64,000 bases of DNA from Dictyostelium firmibasis (Eukaryota > Evosea > Eumycetozoa > Dictyosteliales > Dictyosteliaceae). Under the pieces are notes generated by a model. The model saw nothing but the letters and a program-made list of their open reading frames with translations, was not told the DNA's origin and did not search any database. Below, one piece after another: positions 1-12,746 of the stretch. Where the stretch lies: positions 2,100,001 through 2,164,000 of the forward strand of contig CM069770.1 in the NCBI GenBank assembly GCA_036169595.1, read 5' to 3'. The position numbers and the translations under genes were made by a program. Position 1 is the stretch's first letter, and each line of letters opens with the position of its first letter.

Positions 1-1
1 T

Positions 2-622
2 AATCAACCAATAACATTTGAAATCTTATCATCATGTAAAAATTTAAAAAATTTATATATCTACGACATAAAACAACCTTTATTTTTAAATGATGAAAAT
101 GAAAATGAAAATAAGATTAATTTATCAATTGAATCAATTCATTTAATGCCAGGATTTAATCAAATTTTAAAGAAAGGTAGTTTATCATCAAAACTTGGTT
201 TCAAAAATTTATATATCTATGATATTAAACAACCATTAATTGAAAATGAATCAATTCCAAATGATTATGATATAAATTTCTTACTTATTGGTGGTAATTA
301 TAAATTTAAATTAAGCAAAGATACAATACCATCAACAAATAAAATTTCAAATTTATATATTGGTAATTTAAATCAACCATTAATACCAAATGAATCAATA
401 CCAAATAATATTGAATCACTTCACTTTGGTGGTGGTTATGAATTTAAAATCCAATGCGATCAAATACCACCAAGTGTGAAAAATTTATATCTATACGATA
501 TTATTGAACCAATAACAAATGAATCAATTCCACAAACTCTTAAAAATATTTTCATTTCAAGTCAATACGAACATTCAATCAATGATTTAATCTCTTCAAA
601 TTATCAAGTTAAAAAAATTTAA
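2..622 (+). CDS. FNIP-type repeat protein, 3' part only
   Basis: The frame is open from the left edge of the window to a TAA at 620-622, so the gene starts upstream. The protein is built of roughly 22-residue units that alternate NLYIYDI(K)QPL-like strands with NESIP turns. Examples are NLYIYDIKQPL, NESIPNDYD, NLYIGNLNQPL, NESIPNNIESLHFG and NLYLYDIIEPI. This is the pattern of the FNIP/IPT-type repeat family that is greatly expanded in Dictyostelium; its biochemical role is unknown. No membrane segment or catalytic motif is visible. The downstream gene is on the opposite strand and converges on it. Family assignment is fairly sure; the particular member cannot be named. Confidence 0.75.
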   Translation, partial: NQPITFEILSSCKNLKNLYIYDIKQPLFLNDENENENKINLSIESIHLMPGFNQILKKGSLSSKLGFKNLYIYDIKQPLIENESIPNDYDINFLLIGGNYKFKLSKDTIPSTNKISNLYIGNLNQPLIPNESIPNNIESLHFGGGYEFKIQCDQIPPSVKNLYLYDIIEPITNESIPQTLKNIFISSQYEHSINDLISSNYQVKKI

Positions 623-887
623 TATAAAAAATATATATATGTATCTTTTAACTTTTATGTTTCGAATATGTATATTATGTATACACAATCATTATAAATT
701 TATTTCATTTTATATTTGTTTTTTTTTTTTTTTTAAATTCTGAAAAAAAAAAGGAAACAAACAAAAATTCAGAAAAAAAAAAAAAGTCTTTTGGTGAGTT
801 ATGTGTACAATTTTGGAGCTAATTTAATGTTTTTGAAAAAATAAATATAAAGGTTTTTGTAGCTTGTTTTTTTCAAATTCTTTCTTT

Positions 888-2580
<1,693 letters not shown>

Positions 2581-2728
2581 TTTTATTTTTTTATTTTTTT
2601 TTTATAAATTTATTATTTTATTATTTTTCTATAGTTTTTTTTATTTAATTTTATTTTTCTGACCCAATTCTAAAGAAAGTTTTTGGAAAAAATGATGAGA
2701 AAAAAAAAAAAATATATTTGTGTGAATC

Positions 2729-2763
<35 letters not shown>

Positions 2764-3640
2764 ATTGTTTATAATTTAAATATATAAGTATATATTATAT
2801 GTTTTATATATATATATATATTTAAATTAATTTAAATGGAATAAAATAATTAGTGCAAATTTAAAATTAATTTTATTTTTTTTAACAATATCTACATTAA
2901 CTAATGCACACAAATCCACAAACACAAATGTAAAAAAACTAAAATTGATAGAGGCATAAAAAAATAATAATAGTTAAAAAATAAAATCATGAGCAAAAAA
3001 AAAAAAAAAAAAGTTATTTTTGTTTTTTTTTTTTTTTTTTTCTTTTTAATCAAACCAATTGTGATATCACACTAAACGAAATAAAATATAAAGATTGCAC
3101 ACAGTAAAAAAATAAAAATAATAAACTTGACAGATTATTTACCATATAAAGGGAGTTATAATTAGATAAAGAGAAAAAGGAGTGAGAGAGAGAGGAAAGT
3201 AATTAATTTTTTTTTTATTTTATGAATATTAAAAAAAAAAAAAAAAAAATAGATTATTTTTATATATGTTGTATTGTTATTACTATTGAAAATAAATTTT
3301 AAAAAAAAACAAAAGAAAAAAAAAAACAGGTTAAAGATAAGGATGTAAAAATCAAATTTATGTTTAAAAATTTTTTTTTTTTTTTTATTTTAAATTTTTT
3401 TTTTTTTTTATTTTTCTTTTTTCTTTTTAAATACTATGATATTGAGACTACTTTTTAACCACTTATAGTGCTTTTTTTTTATTAAATTGAAAAAAAAAGA
3501 AAGAAAGAAAAAAAAAAAGAAAAAATAAACACATATATAGATTTTGTGTGTGGGTGAGTGTGGGAGTGTGAAAAGGGGTAATTCTTTATCGACAATATTA
3601 AAGAATTATACATACAATTCAAAATCTATGACAGATGGAA

Positions 3641-3682
<42 letters not shown>

Positions 3683-4179
3683 TATAATGCTATATTCTTT
3701 CTATTTTATTCAATATAAAATTACTTTAACAATTTATTTTAATTATTTATTTTTATTTTAATTATTTATTTAAACTTTTTTTTTTAACTTTTTTTTTTTT
3801 AATATTATTATTTATTTGAATGAATACACATATATATATCTTTTTTTAGTGAAAGAGGTTTGTGGTTTTGATGAGTTAAAAAAAAACTTTTGGTGTGAAA
3901 GTTAAAATAAAAAAAATAAAAAAAAAAAAAAAAAAATCTCTCAAATCAAATTTTTAATCGGTTGATTGTTTTTTTTTATTTTTATTTTTTTTTTTTTTTA
4001 TTTTTTTTTTATTTTTATTTTTATTTTTATTTCAACTTTCACCAGAGTTTAATTGGGAGACTCAAGTGGCTTTAAATTTTTTTTTTTAAAAAAAAAAAAA
4101 ATAGTAATATTTAACTTATTTTTAATAATTAGTTTTTTTTTTTTTTTTAGTTTACATGTAAATAATAATTTTATTGTTT

Positions 4180-4221
<42 letters not shown>
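2581..4221. other. A/T-rich intergenic region
   Basis: Upstream of the OSBP gene and downstream of the PAP2 gene, both on the minus strand. It holds many poly-A and poly-T runs and a short G/T-rich block near 3545-3580 (gtgtgggtgagtgtggga). I see no coding frame or structured RNA. Confidence 0.8.
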
Positions 4222-5459
4222 TTAATAATAACCAAAATAAAAACCAATGCAATTAATTGAAGAACATAAAACTTGACCAATTGCAAAACCAGCACAAATA
4301 TCTTCAACGGTATGAGCACGAGTATAAACTCTATAGGAAGCCATTAACATTACTAAAAAACCTCTTTGTAATGGTGATATTGAATCAATAGAGCCCAATA
4401 CAATACTTGCTATTGCGGTATGGGATGATGGAAAAGAACAATTTTTTGTGAACTTATAACAATAAGGTCTTTTAAAAGATGAAAATAAAGGTTTAATTAA
4501 AAAGTCAATTAAAAGGAATGGTATTAAACATCTATAAAAATTAAAGTTGAAAATGTTTAAAAAAGAAGTACCAATTAACAATACACTCCATAATGTTACT
4601 ACATCCAAAATTGATAGAATATTTTGAGTGAATTTATTCTCCAATAACCAAATTGGAATTAACCATCTACTATTTCCAGTTAAAAGTTTACCACTAAAAT
4701 TCTCTTTTCTACAAGTTATTAATGAATCAATATGAGCAATACCACCAATAATATCCAAAAAACCAGATTGATTGGGTTGAAAACTTTGAATTATTACAAT
4801 TAGCAATGTTTGTACATAAGCATATGATACATAGAATGTTATCCATTGATCTTTGTTCATGAAACCTTCATCTTTTAATCTCTTTCCTAATCTCATTACC
4901 AAATAAATCTCTAAATAAAAATAATATTTAACCGATGGGAAATAAACGAAACATATGAAAAAGAATATCATTGTCAATAAATGATGTGCTGCAAAAAATA
5001 ATCTTTGATCAACTTTATAACCTTTCCATGCTGATACCATTCCATTGAATAAAATAGTTCCTATAAATAATGCATGATATTTACTAATTGGCCAATAGCT
5101 TTCAATACTATCATCTTGATCATTATTATACCATTTACCAACAATAATATATTGTATCATTGATATTGTAACCATTAAAAACTCTATTATTAATCCATAT
5201 TTCATACCAATAGTTAAATATGGTGAAATCATTGTTACTTCACTTTTTAAAATTTCTTCTTTTTCTTCTTTAATTTTTTGAATTTCATTTTGAGTTTGAT
5301 TTATTATTGGTACATAATAATTATTATCTAATTGTTGTTTTATTTCTTGTTTTTGTTCTTGCTGTTGTTGTTGTTGTTGCTGTTGTTGTTGCTTTTGTAA
5401 AATACATTCATGAATTTCTACATATTCTAAAGTACTTTCTAAATAATTACTTTTGTAAT

Positions 5460-5463
<4 letters not shown>
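4222..5463 (-). CDS. PAP2-superfamily lipid phosphatase with TLC-like N-terminal half
   Basis: Single exon of 413 residues. The C-terminal part carries the PAP2 phosphatase motifs: K324...R332-P333, PSSH at 345-348, and R378-x5-H384-x3-D388. The nucleophile and acid/base His and Asp are all present. The K-to-RP spacing is seven residues, not the usual six. PAP2 enzymes dephosphorylate lipid phosphates such as phosphatidate or sphingosine-1-phosphate in ER or plasma membranes; the substrate here is not evident. The N-terminal half starts with a Gln run at about 25-35. It then has several membrane segments with an HH pair at 159-160 followed by a conserved-looking helix (YLEIYLVMRLGKRL), which recalls TLC-domain proteins. 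That fold assignment is an inference. The start codon follows a poly-A leader typical of this genome. Confidence 0.82.
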
Positions 5464-5498
<35 letters not shown>

Positions 5499-6913
5499 AT
5501 AAAGTATTTTTATATAGTATATAATTTTATAAATTTTTTTTGTAATGTTAAAAAAAAAATTAATTTTATTTCTTTTCTTTTAGGGTTTTTTTTTTTATTT
5601 TTTATTTTTTTATTATATTTTTTTTGGATTTAAACTCTTTTTCTAATATTATTATCCAATTATTATAAATTATTAGTTTTTTTTATTTTAATTTATTTAT
5701 AGACTTTTTTTTTAAAAATTATAATTTAATTTTATTATTATTATTATTTTTTTTTTTTTTTTTTTCATTTGCATATTTATATTAAAAAAAAAAAAAAATA
5801 AAATAAAATAAGTAATAAAAAAAAATAATAAAAAAAGTAATAAAAAAAAATAGAGAAGGGATCAATATTTTTCAAACTCATACCATCCACACACAAGATA
5901 TGTGTCCATGTCTCTTTTTTTTCATTTTAAATGGTCAGTTTTGTTTTATTTTTTATGTGTGTGAGTGTGTGTGTGTGTGTATGAGTACGAGTATATGTGT
6001 GAAAAAAAAACATCTTAACAATATTAACTAAAAAAGAATAACTATGTATCTTATTTCTAATAATGTTTTTCATTGCCCCAATAAACTGCAAATCAAAAAG
6101 TCCACGTTTGAATAATAATTTTAATTTTCACCGATATCTTTTATTCATATATAAATATATGTGTATATATATAGTATAATAAAGAAACATTATAAAAACA
6201 TATAATTTCATGTTTGGGTGTTTAGTGTATGTGTGGGGTGTGTGGGGTGTGTAGGGTATAAAAATAGGATTATCTTAATATCTACTTTTTTTAAAAAAAT
6301 TTTTTTTAAAAAATATTGCTATATAAATATACATTCATGGAAATTTTAAATGCAATGACAATTTAGTAAATTTATTAAACGAAATGATTGTGCTAATTTG
6401 GTAATTTACAAAATTAGGAAAAAAAAAATATAATAATAATCATTTATAAATTAAAAATGATCATAGTTTTTAAGATTTTAATACCATTCACCTACATTTA
6501 CTAGGTAACAAGTTTTTATCATAATAATCCTTTATTAGGTTTTTTTTTTTATATTATTTTTAATTTTTTTTTTTTTTTTTCTTTTTATGGAAATCTTATT
6601 TTACCCATATTAGTATTCTTTACCAATTTTATTTACTATTTTAATAACTATTTAAGATTAAATTAAAAAAATTTAAGATTAAATTAAAAAAAAAAAAAAA
6701 ATACAATGTTTTAACTTTTAAAATAATTTTTAAAAAAAACAAAAAAAAAAAAATTAGTTTTTTTATTTTGAAGAAATACATATATAATTTTCAAACTTTT
6801 TTTTATATTGAAATTTTAAAGTGGATGTTGGGGTTTAGCATATTTTACTCTGTATTTTAAAAACTTTTAATGAATTTCAATAATTAAATGAAAAATATAA
6901 AATATAAAATATC

Positions 6914-6954
<41 letters not shown>

Positions 6955-7464
6955 TTAATTAAATAAAAAAGTATGATTTTTAAAAAATCTTGGAGAAGTG
7001 TATATAAATTATTTTCGTGTTATTATTAATTTTTATATTCGATTTTTATATTCAATTTTTATAGACTTTTATGAAAAAAAAAAAAAAAATTAAATAAAAT
7101 TAATTAAAGTGGGAAAAAAAAGGAGACATCCTAATTGTATTTCTTTTGAACTAAATATCCTACGATCCTAAAAAATCAGAATTCTTATGCCAGTTATTTG
7201 AGAGTTTCTCTGAGTTATTTTGGCCTTAGATTCCTGGATACTTCTAAATTTAATTATAATTTTTTTTTTTTGATATTACACTGGACTATTCGAAAATTCA
7301 TAATTACATAAATGTAAAAGAAAATCTCTAAATTTGGTGTTTTCAAAAATTTTGAAATAAAACCATTTGCCATCATTAAATTTAAAGATTCCCTTTGAAG
7401 TCTTCTAATTATTAATTAGAATTTTTTAATTTTTTTGTTAATTTTGGAAATGTATTAGCTAATT
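5464..7464. other. Gene-poor intergenic region
   Basis: About 2 kb with no convincing reading frame. Besides poly-A and poly-T runs it holds (TG)n-like DNA at about 5950-6000, a G-rich block at 6213-6257, and slightly more complex sequence at 6050-6130 and 7130-7440 that I could not assign. Confidence 0.7.
6213..6257. promoter_or_regulatory. G/T-rich box cluster, candidate GBF-type element
   Basis: Repeated GTGTGGGGTG units stand out in otherwise A/T-only DNA. G-box binding factor of Dictyostelium recognises G/T-rich boxes of this general look. The block lies about 750 bases upstream of the minus-strand PAP2 gene. Function is inferred from composition only. Confidence 0.3.
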
Positions 7465-7473
7465 ACCTTGAAT

Positions 7474-7731
7474 TCAAGGTGCAACTTTTAATTTTTTTTT
7501 GTGATTTTTTCTTTTGGTTGTGTATTTAATTATTGAGTTATAATAGTGATAATTATAATACCTCAATAATTTTCCACCCAACCAAAAGAAAAAATCACAA
7601 CCATCGTTATTAGAATCATTTGCGTTATTATTCCTATTAAGATCAATTGTATTACTAATATTATTACGACCACTTTTATTAATATCTAAATTATTGTTTT
7701 TTTTTTTTTTTTTTTTTCTTTTTCTTACCAA
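7474..7731 (-). other. Open frame without ATG, possible exon remnant
   Basis: The frame reads codons typical of this genome (DINKSGRNNISNTIDLN...DGCDFFFWLGGKLL) but has no ATG near its start. It opens after an AATAATAG that could be a splice acceptor. Its 3' half overlaps the hairpin at 7499-7600. I found no matching upstream exon. It may be chance or a decayed exon. Confidence 0.2.
7499..7600. repeat. Long imperfect hairpin with perfect 22-bp arms
   Basis: Bases 7499-7520 and 7579-7600 are exact reverse complements (core gtgattttttcttttggttg). Inside, 7528-7537 (aattattgag) pairs with 7562-7571, and further A/T pairs lie near the loop, so the 102-base segment can fold into one long stem. 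A separate 16-bp palindrome (accttgaattcaaggt) lies at 7465-7480. It may be a hairpin RNA, a foldback transposon remnant or a cruciform. Confidence 0.6.
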
Positions 7732-8032
7732 ATTCTATTATTTAAAAAAAAAACTTTGTAATAAAAATTAAATAAAATATAAATAAAAATAATGTTAAAA
7801 AAAAATTTTACTATTATTATTTTTGACCCCCTAAAGTGTACTAATTTCTAAATAAAAAAAAAATGGAGGCGCCTCCAAAAAAAAATTTTATAGTTTTAAA
7901 AAAAAAATAAAAAACTGTTTTGCTATTGCTTGTGTTCTTTTATTTGAATAATTATAAATGAAAGTTTTAATATTAAAATGAAAAGAAATAATAAAAAAAG
8001 ATAGTACGTATAAATGTGTGAATTTTCCTGTG

Positions 8033-8314
8033 ATGGTAGTAAATTCATTAAAGAATAGAAATTATGAATTGGAGCTTCAAATTGAGGAAAACAGAATGAC
8101 CATGGTAGCAATGAAAACGAACCATGAACATAAAGTTTCGACATACGAACTAAAAATAAGGATCTTAGAGGCGGATTTACAAGCATTCGTTCAAAAAGAA
8201 GTAACTTTAACAAATAAAGTAAATAGGTTGGAGTTCATAATCGCTAATAAAGCGGACAGCAACGAAGAGAAGAAGCTTCAGGAGTGCAAATATAAATTGT
8301 TGTGTTTGTATTAA
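8033..8314 (+). CDS. Short coiled-coil ORF with atypical codon use, probably a relic
   Basis: From the ATG at 8033 the frame gives 93 residues ending TAA at 8312-8314. The body is charged and heptad-like (ELELQIEENRMTMVAMK, YELKIRILEADLQAF, VTLTNKVNRLEFI), so a coiled coil is likely. The DNA is richer in G and C than neighbouring genes and uses tcg, gcg, acg, agg and several gag codons, which the others avoid. A second frame starting at 8014 (MCEFSCDGSKFIKE) runs into a stop, which suggests a frameshifted older gene. Non-A/T-rich sequence continues to about 8540 with stops. I do not recognise the family; it may be a gene fragment or an acquired piece. Confidence 0.35.
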   Translation: MVVNSLKNRNYELELQIEENRMTMVAMKTNHEHKVSTYELKIRILEADLQAFVQKEVTLTNKVNRLEFIIANKADSNEEKKLQECKYKLLCLY

Positions 8315-9456
8315 AAAAATTTTAAAATTGTTATTAAAAATAATTCTTTTTTTTTTGTTATTTGTTTGTTCAATTTAAAGACGAGAATTGTCCGAAATCA
8401 TAACTTAAATCACCAATAAGAAAAGATGACACTATCATGATTCCACAAGTATATCCATCCTGTCCCTGAAAAGCCTGGTAATGGGAAGACAATTCAATCA
8501 GGTGGCAGAATATGCCACAAATGGAAAGCGAAAATTTTATATTTAAAATATTGCCATAACTTTTTTATTTATTATAAAGGTTTCAGTAATTTGCTTATGG
8601 GATAAAAAAAACTTTTTTTTTTTTTTTTTTTAATTGATTTTTTTTTTTTTTTTTTTTTTTAAATGTGAATATTATTTTAATATTATTAATTAGAAGATAT
8701 TTCGCTATTTTAAAATAAAATATAAAAAAAATCGTTTGTGGGTTTCATGTTAAAAAAGATTTTTTGTTTTGTTTTTTATTATTTTTATAATAAATATTAT
8801 TATTACTACTATTATTATTATTATTATTATTATAAATAAAAATCAAGTCTAAAATTTTTCAATATTTCATCTCCTGTTATTTGATTAATTAAATAAGAAA
8901 ATCTATTATTAATTTTATTTCAAATAAAACTTTTTTTTTTTCTTATAAAAAAATAGAATAGGAACCGAGATTTAAGGTTCTACTTGTTTTTATTTTTATT
9001 TTTATTTTATTTAAATATTTTTTTTTGTTTTATAAAAAATTTTAATACTCGAATCGGGAAAATCTATGAAATTCAATTAAAACACGAAAGGGGGTGTGTA
9101 TGTGTGTATGTGTGTGTGTGTGGTATTGCAATTGCAGATTGTGTATTTGAAATAAAAATAAAAATAAAAAATAAAAATAAAAAAATGAAAAAAAATTAAT
9201 TTTTTTTTTTTTGAAAAAATTTCATACCAATTCGACTGGTCGTGGGAAATTCAAAAATAACAATAAAAAATTTTTCTTTTTTTCTTTTTTTTTTTTTTTT
9301 TTGAATTTTTTCAACTTGACCTAACAAATAGAAAGGTGTGTAAATTCATATAAATATGTGATTTTTATTTTTATTTTATTTTATTATTTTTATTATAATA
9401 TTTTTTTTGATAAAATAAAAAATAAAAATAAATAAAAAACCCAAACAAAGAAAAAA

Positions 9457-9487
<31 letters not shown>

Positions 9488-9564
9488 TATAAAACATAAA
9501 TGTTTAAGTACTAATAAAATTTAAAATTTTAAATATAATATACATATATATATACATAAAGAAA
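8315..9564. other. Intergenic region upstream of malic enzyme
   Basis: 8380-8540 is more complex than normal spacer and may belong to the relic before it. The rest is poly-A and poly-T with a G/T block at 9090-9122 (gggggtgtgtatgtgtg...), about 450 bases before the malic enzyme start. No coding frame is supported. Confidence 0.65.
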
Positions 9565-9892
9565 ATGCAAAGTAAACCATCATTCGTTTTAAGAAATCCA
9601 TCAGTTAATAAAGGTAAGATTAAAAAACAAAATAAAAAACTTTTTTAATAATATGCACAACACCGTAAATGATAAAAAAAAAAAAAAAAATGAAAAAAAA
9701 AAAAAAAAAAAACTATAAAAAAAATTCAACAAAAAATTCCATTTAAATCATTTTGTGATCACATAGAATTTTTGAAATATTTTAATAAAAAAAAATAAAA
9801 AATTAAAAACAAAAATAAAAAATTTAATAATGTACCGAAAAAACACACATAGGGCCACCACAATTTAAATAAATATCATTCGGCAATTTACA

Positions 9893-9932
<40 letters not shown>

Positions 9933-10107
9933 AAAATTAAAATTTTTGAAATTTACAACCACCCCCAAATTTAATCAAGATAAATTCAATTTCAAAATTT
10001 CAATAGATTTTTTTTTTTTTTTTTTTTTCTCTCTCTCTCCCTCTTTATTTAATTAAAATTAAAATTAATATTAATATTAATATTAATATTTTATATTTAA
10101 ATAATAT

Positions 10108-10139
<32 letters not shown>

Positions 10140-11763
10140 AAAAAAAAAAACTTTTTAAAAAAAATAATCAAAATCAGGTACTGGCTTCAATAATGAAGAA
10201 AGAGAGAAATTAGGATTAAAAGGTTTATTACCACCAAAAGTTGAAACATTACAAGAACAATCTGATAGAGCATTATCACAATTTACATCATTTAATACAA
10301 ACTTGGAAAGATATATTTTCTTAAATTGTTTACGTGATCGTAATGAAACTTTATTCTATTATTTATTGAGTAACAATTTGGAATTGATGATGCCAATCAT
10401 TTATACACCAACTGTAGGAGAAGCATGTCAAAAGTTTGGTAATGAATTCCGTTTCGCCCAAGGTATGTACTTTGCATCACGTGACAAAGGTAACATTCGT
10501 GCCATGATGGATAACTGGCCAGCTGATGGTGTTGATATTATCGTTGTTTCCGATGGTTCACGTATTTTAGGTTTAGGTGATCTCGGTACAAATGGTATGG
10601 GTATTCCAGTTGGTAAATTACAATTGTATGTTGCTGGTGCTGGTTTCCATCCAACTCGTACCCTTCCAGTCATTATCGACAGTGGTACAAACACCAAGAA
10701 ATACCTTGAAGATAAATATTATTTGGGTGAACGTCATCCACGTATTCCAGACTCTGAATATTATCCATTAGTCGATGAATTCCTTGCTGCAGCCTACAAT
10801 AAATGGCCAAAGGTTATCGTCCAATTCGAAGATATCTCCAACGATCATTGTTTCACCCTCCTCGATGAATATCGTAACAAATATTTATGTTTCAACGATG
10901 ATATTCAAGGTACTGGTAGTGTTATCTTATCAGGTTTCATCAATGCTGTTCGTTCAGTTCAAAAACCAATCAAAGAACATCGTATGGTATTTTTAGGTGC
11001 TGGTTCTGCTGGTATCGGTGTTGCCGATTGTATTATGTCCCTCTTTGATGAGGCTGGCATTAGCAAAGAAGAAGCTAGAAAGAGTTTCTGGTTTGTCGAT
11101 TCTAAAGGTTTAATCACTACTACTCGTGGTGATGAATTAACTTCACAAAAGAAACAATACGCTCGTGAAGATTACACCTACCAATTAAAGAGTTTGTTAG
11201 AGGTTGTTCGTGATGTTAAACCAACTGCTATCATTGGTTTATCTGGTATTGGTGGTTCCTTTACTCAAGAAATCATTGAAGAAATGGCTAAACACGTTGA
11301 AAAACCAATCGTTTTCGCTCTCTCAAATCCAACTACCAATGCTGAATGTACTGCTGAGCAAGCTTATCAATGGACTGATGGTCGTTGTATCTTTGCTTCT
11401 GGTTCACCATTCAAACCAGTCGAATACAAAGGTAAAACTTTTGTTCCAGGTCAAGGTAACAATATGTATATCTTCCCAGGTCTTGGTTTAGCTGCTAGCG
11501 TTTGTGAAGCTAAACATGTCACTGATGCTATGATTATCACTGCTGCTAAAACTCTCGCCTCATTCGTTGAAGACTCTGAAGTTCTCACCGGTAAAATTTA
11601 CCCAGGTCTCCAACATATTCGTGAAATCTCAACTAGAATCGCTGTTAAAGTCATTGAAAAAGCCTACGAAGAAGGTATGGCTCAATTACCACGTCCAGCT
11701 TGCATTGAAACTTTAGTTAAATCACGTCAATACATTCCAAACTATGAAAACTCAAACAATTGA
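9565..11763 (+). CDS. malA: Malic enzyme
   Basis: Two exons by eye: 9565-9613 (MQSKPSFVLRNPSVNK, then a split Gly codon) and 10178-11763, 544 residues. The intron of 564 bases is long for this genome. Malic enzyme oxidatively decarboxylates L-malate to pyruvate with NAD(P). Family landmarks are GLLPPKVETLQEQ, YTPTVGEACQKFG, GLGDLGTNGMGIPVGK, the metal site FNDDIQGT, the dinucleotide fold FLGAGSAGIGVAD and ALSNPT. The length matches eukaryotic cytosolic or NADP-type enzymes, and no targeting presequence is obvious, so a cytosolic NADP-type enzyme is likely. Cofactor choice was not read from sequence. The codon set is richer in C-ending codons than the neighbours, as for a highly expressed gene. 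It stops with TGA, unusual here. The symbol malA is from memory of the single named gene. Confidence 0.93.
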
Positions 11764-11842
11764 CTATCTTGCCCAATTTCACCAAATACAAATAGATTAT
11801 TAAATTCAAAATTATAAATTTAACATCAAAATTTTAATATTC

Positions 11843-11878
<36 letters not shown>

Positions 11879-12019
11879 TTCCGAATCCTTTTTCTTTCTT
11901 TTTTTTAATGGTTCTCAATCTCAAAATTTTATGTGTTTTTCCTCAATTTAAATGTATTTGTTTATTTTTTTTTTATTTTTTTTATTTCCTCAAAAAAAAA
12001 ATAAATAAATAAATAAAAA

Positions 12020-12054
<35 letters not shown>

Positions 12055-12746
12055 ATAAAAAAAAATTTTAAAAAAAAAAAAAAAAAAACCATCACAAAAA
12101 AAAAAAAAAATTTTTTCTATTTTTTGGAAATTTTAAATTTTTTATTTATTTATTTTTCTTTTTTTTCCAAAATTTGATTTTTAGGATTTTAAAAAAAATG
12201 TAGAGTTTATATAAAACACACTCAACTATTTTGAAAACTAAAGAAAAAAAAAAAAAAATTTAAAAAGAATTATTTTTCAACAGTCCAAAAATTTCTCGGG
12301 ATTTTGTCGCAAAAAACTCGTCTTGTAAAAGTTTTTTCTTTTTCTTGAGTTTTCAGGACAATCGTAAATATTTTTTAATTTTATTAGAGAGTCGCCTCAA
12401 TGTGTTTTGGCTAATCTTTGATAAATTACGTTTGCTAGTATTTTTGTAATGCCATTTCTTAAAAAAAAAAGATTCTTCCCAATAACGAAAGATATTGAAA
12501 ATTATAAAAAAAAAAAAAAATCAAAAATAATTTTTTTTTATAAAAAAAAACAAATAAAAGAAAACTTTTTTTTTTTTTTTAGTTTTAAAAAACATCTTTA
12601 AATTGTAAAAAAGAAAAAAAAAAAACAAATAGAAAAAAAAAAACAAATAGAAAAAAGAAATAAAGAGATAAAGAAATAAATAAATAAATAAAGAAATAAA
12701 GAAATAAATAAAGAAATAAAGAAATAAATAAATAAATAAATAAATA
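11764..12746. other. A/T-rich intergenic region
   Basis: 3' flank of malic enzyme and promoter of the next gene. It holds very long poly-A runs and an (AAAT)n/(AAAG)n tract at about 12655-12746 directly before the next ATG. 12290-12480 is less repetitive but has no convincing reading frame. Confidence 0.7.

Noticed and set aside
8984-9199. 71-residue plus-strand frame
   Set aside because: Made of T-runs, a TG repeat and A-runs; no coding signature.
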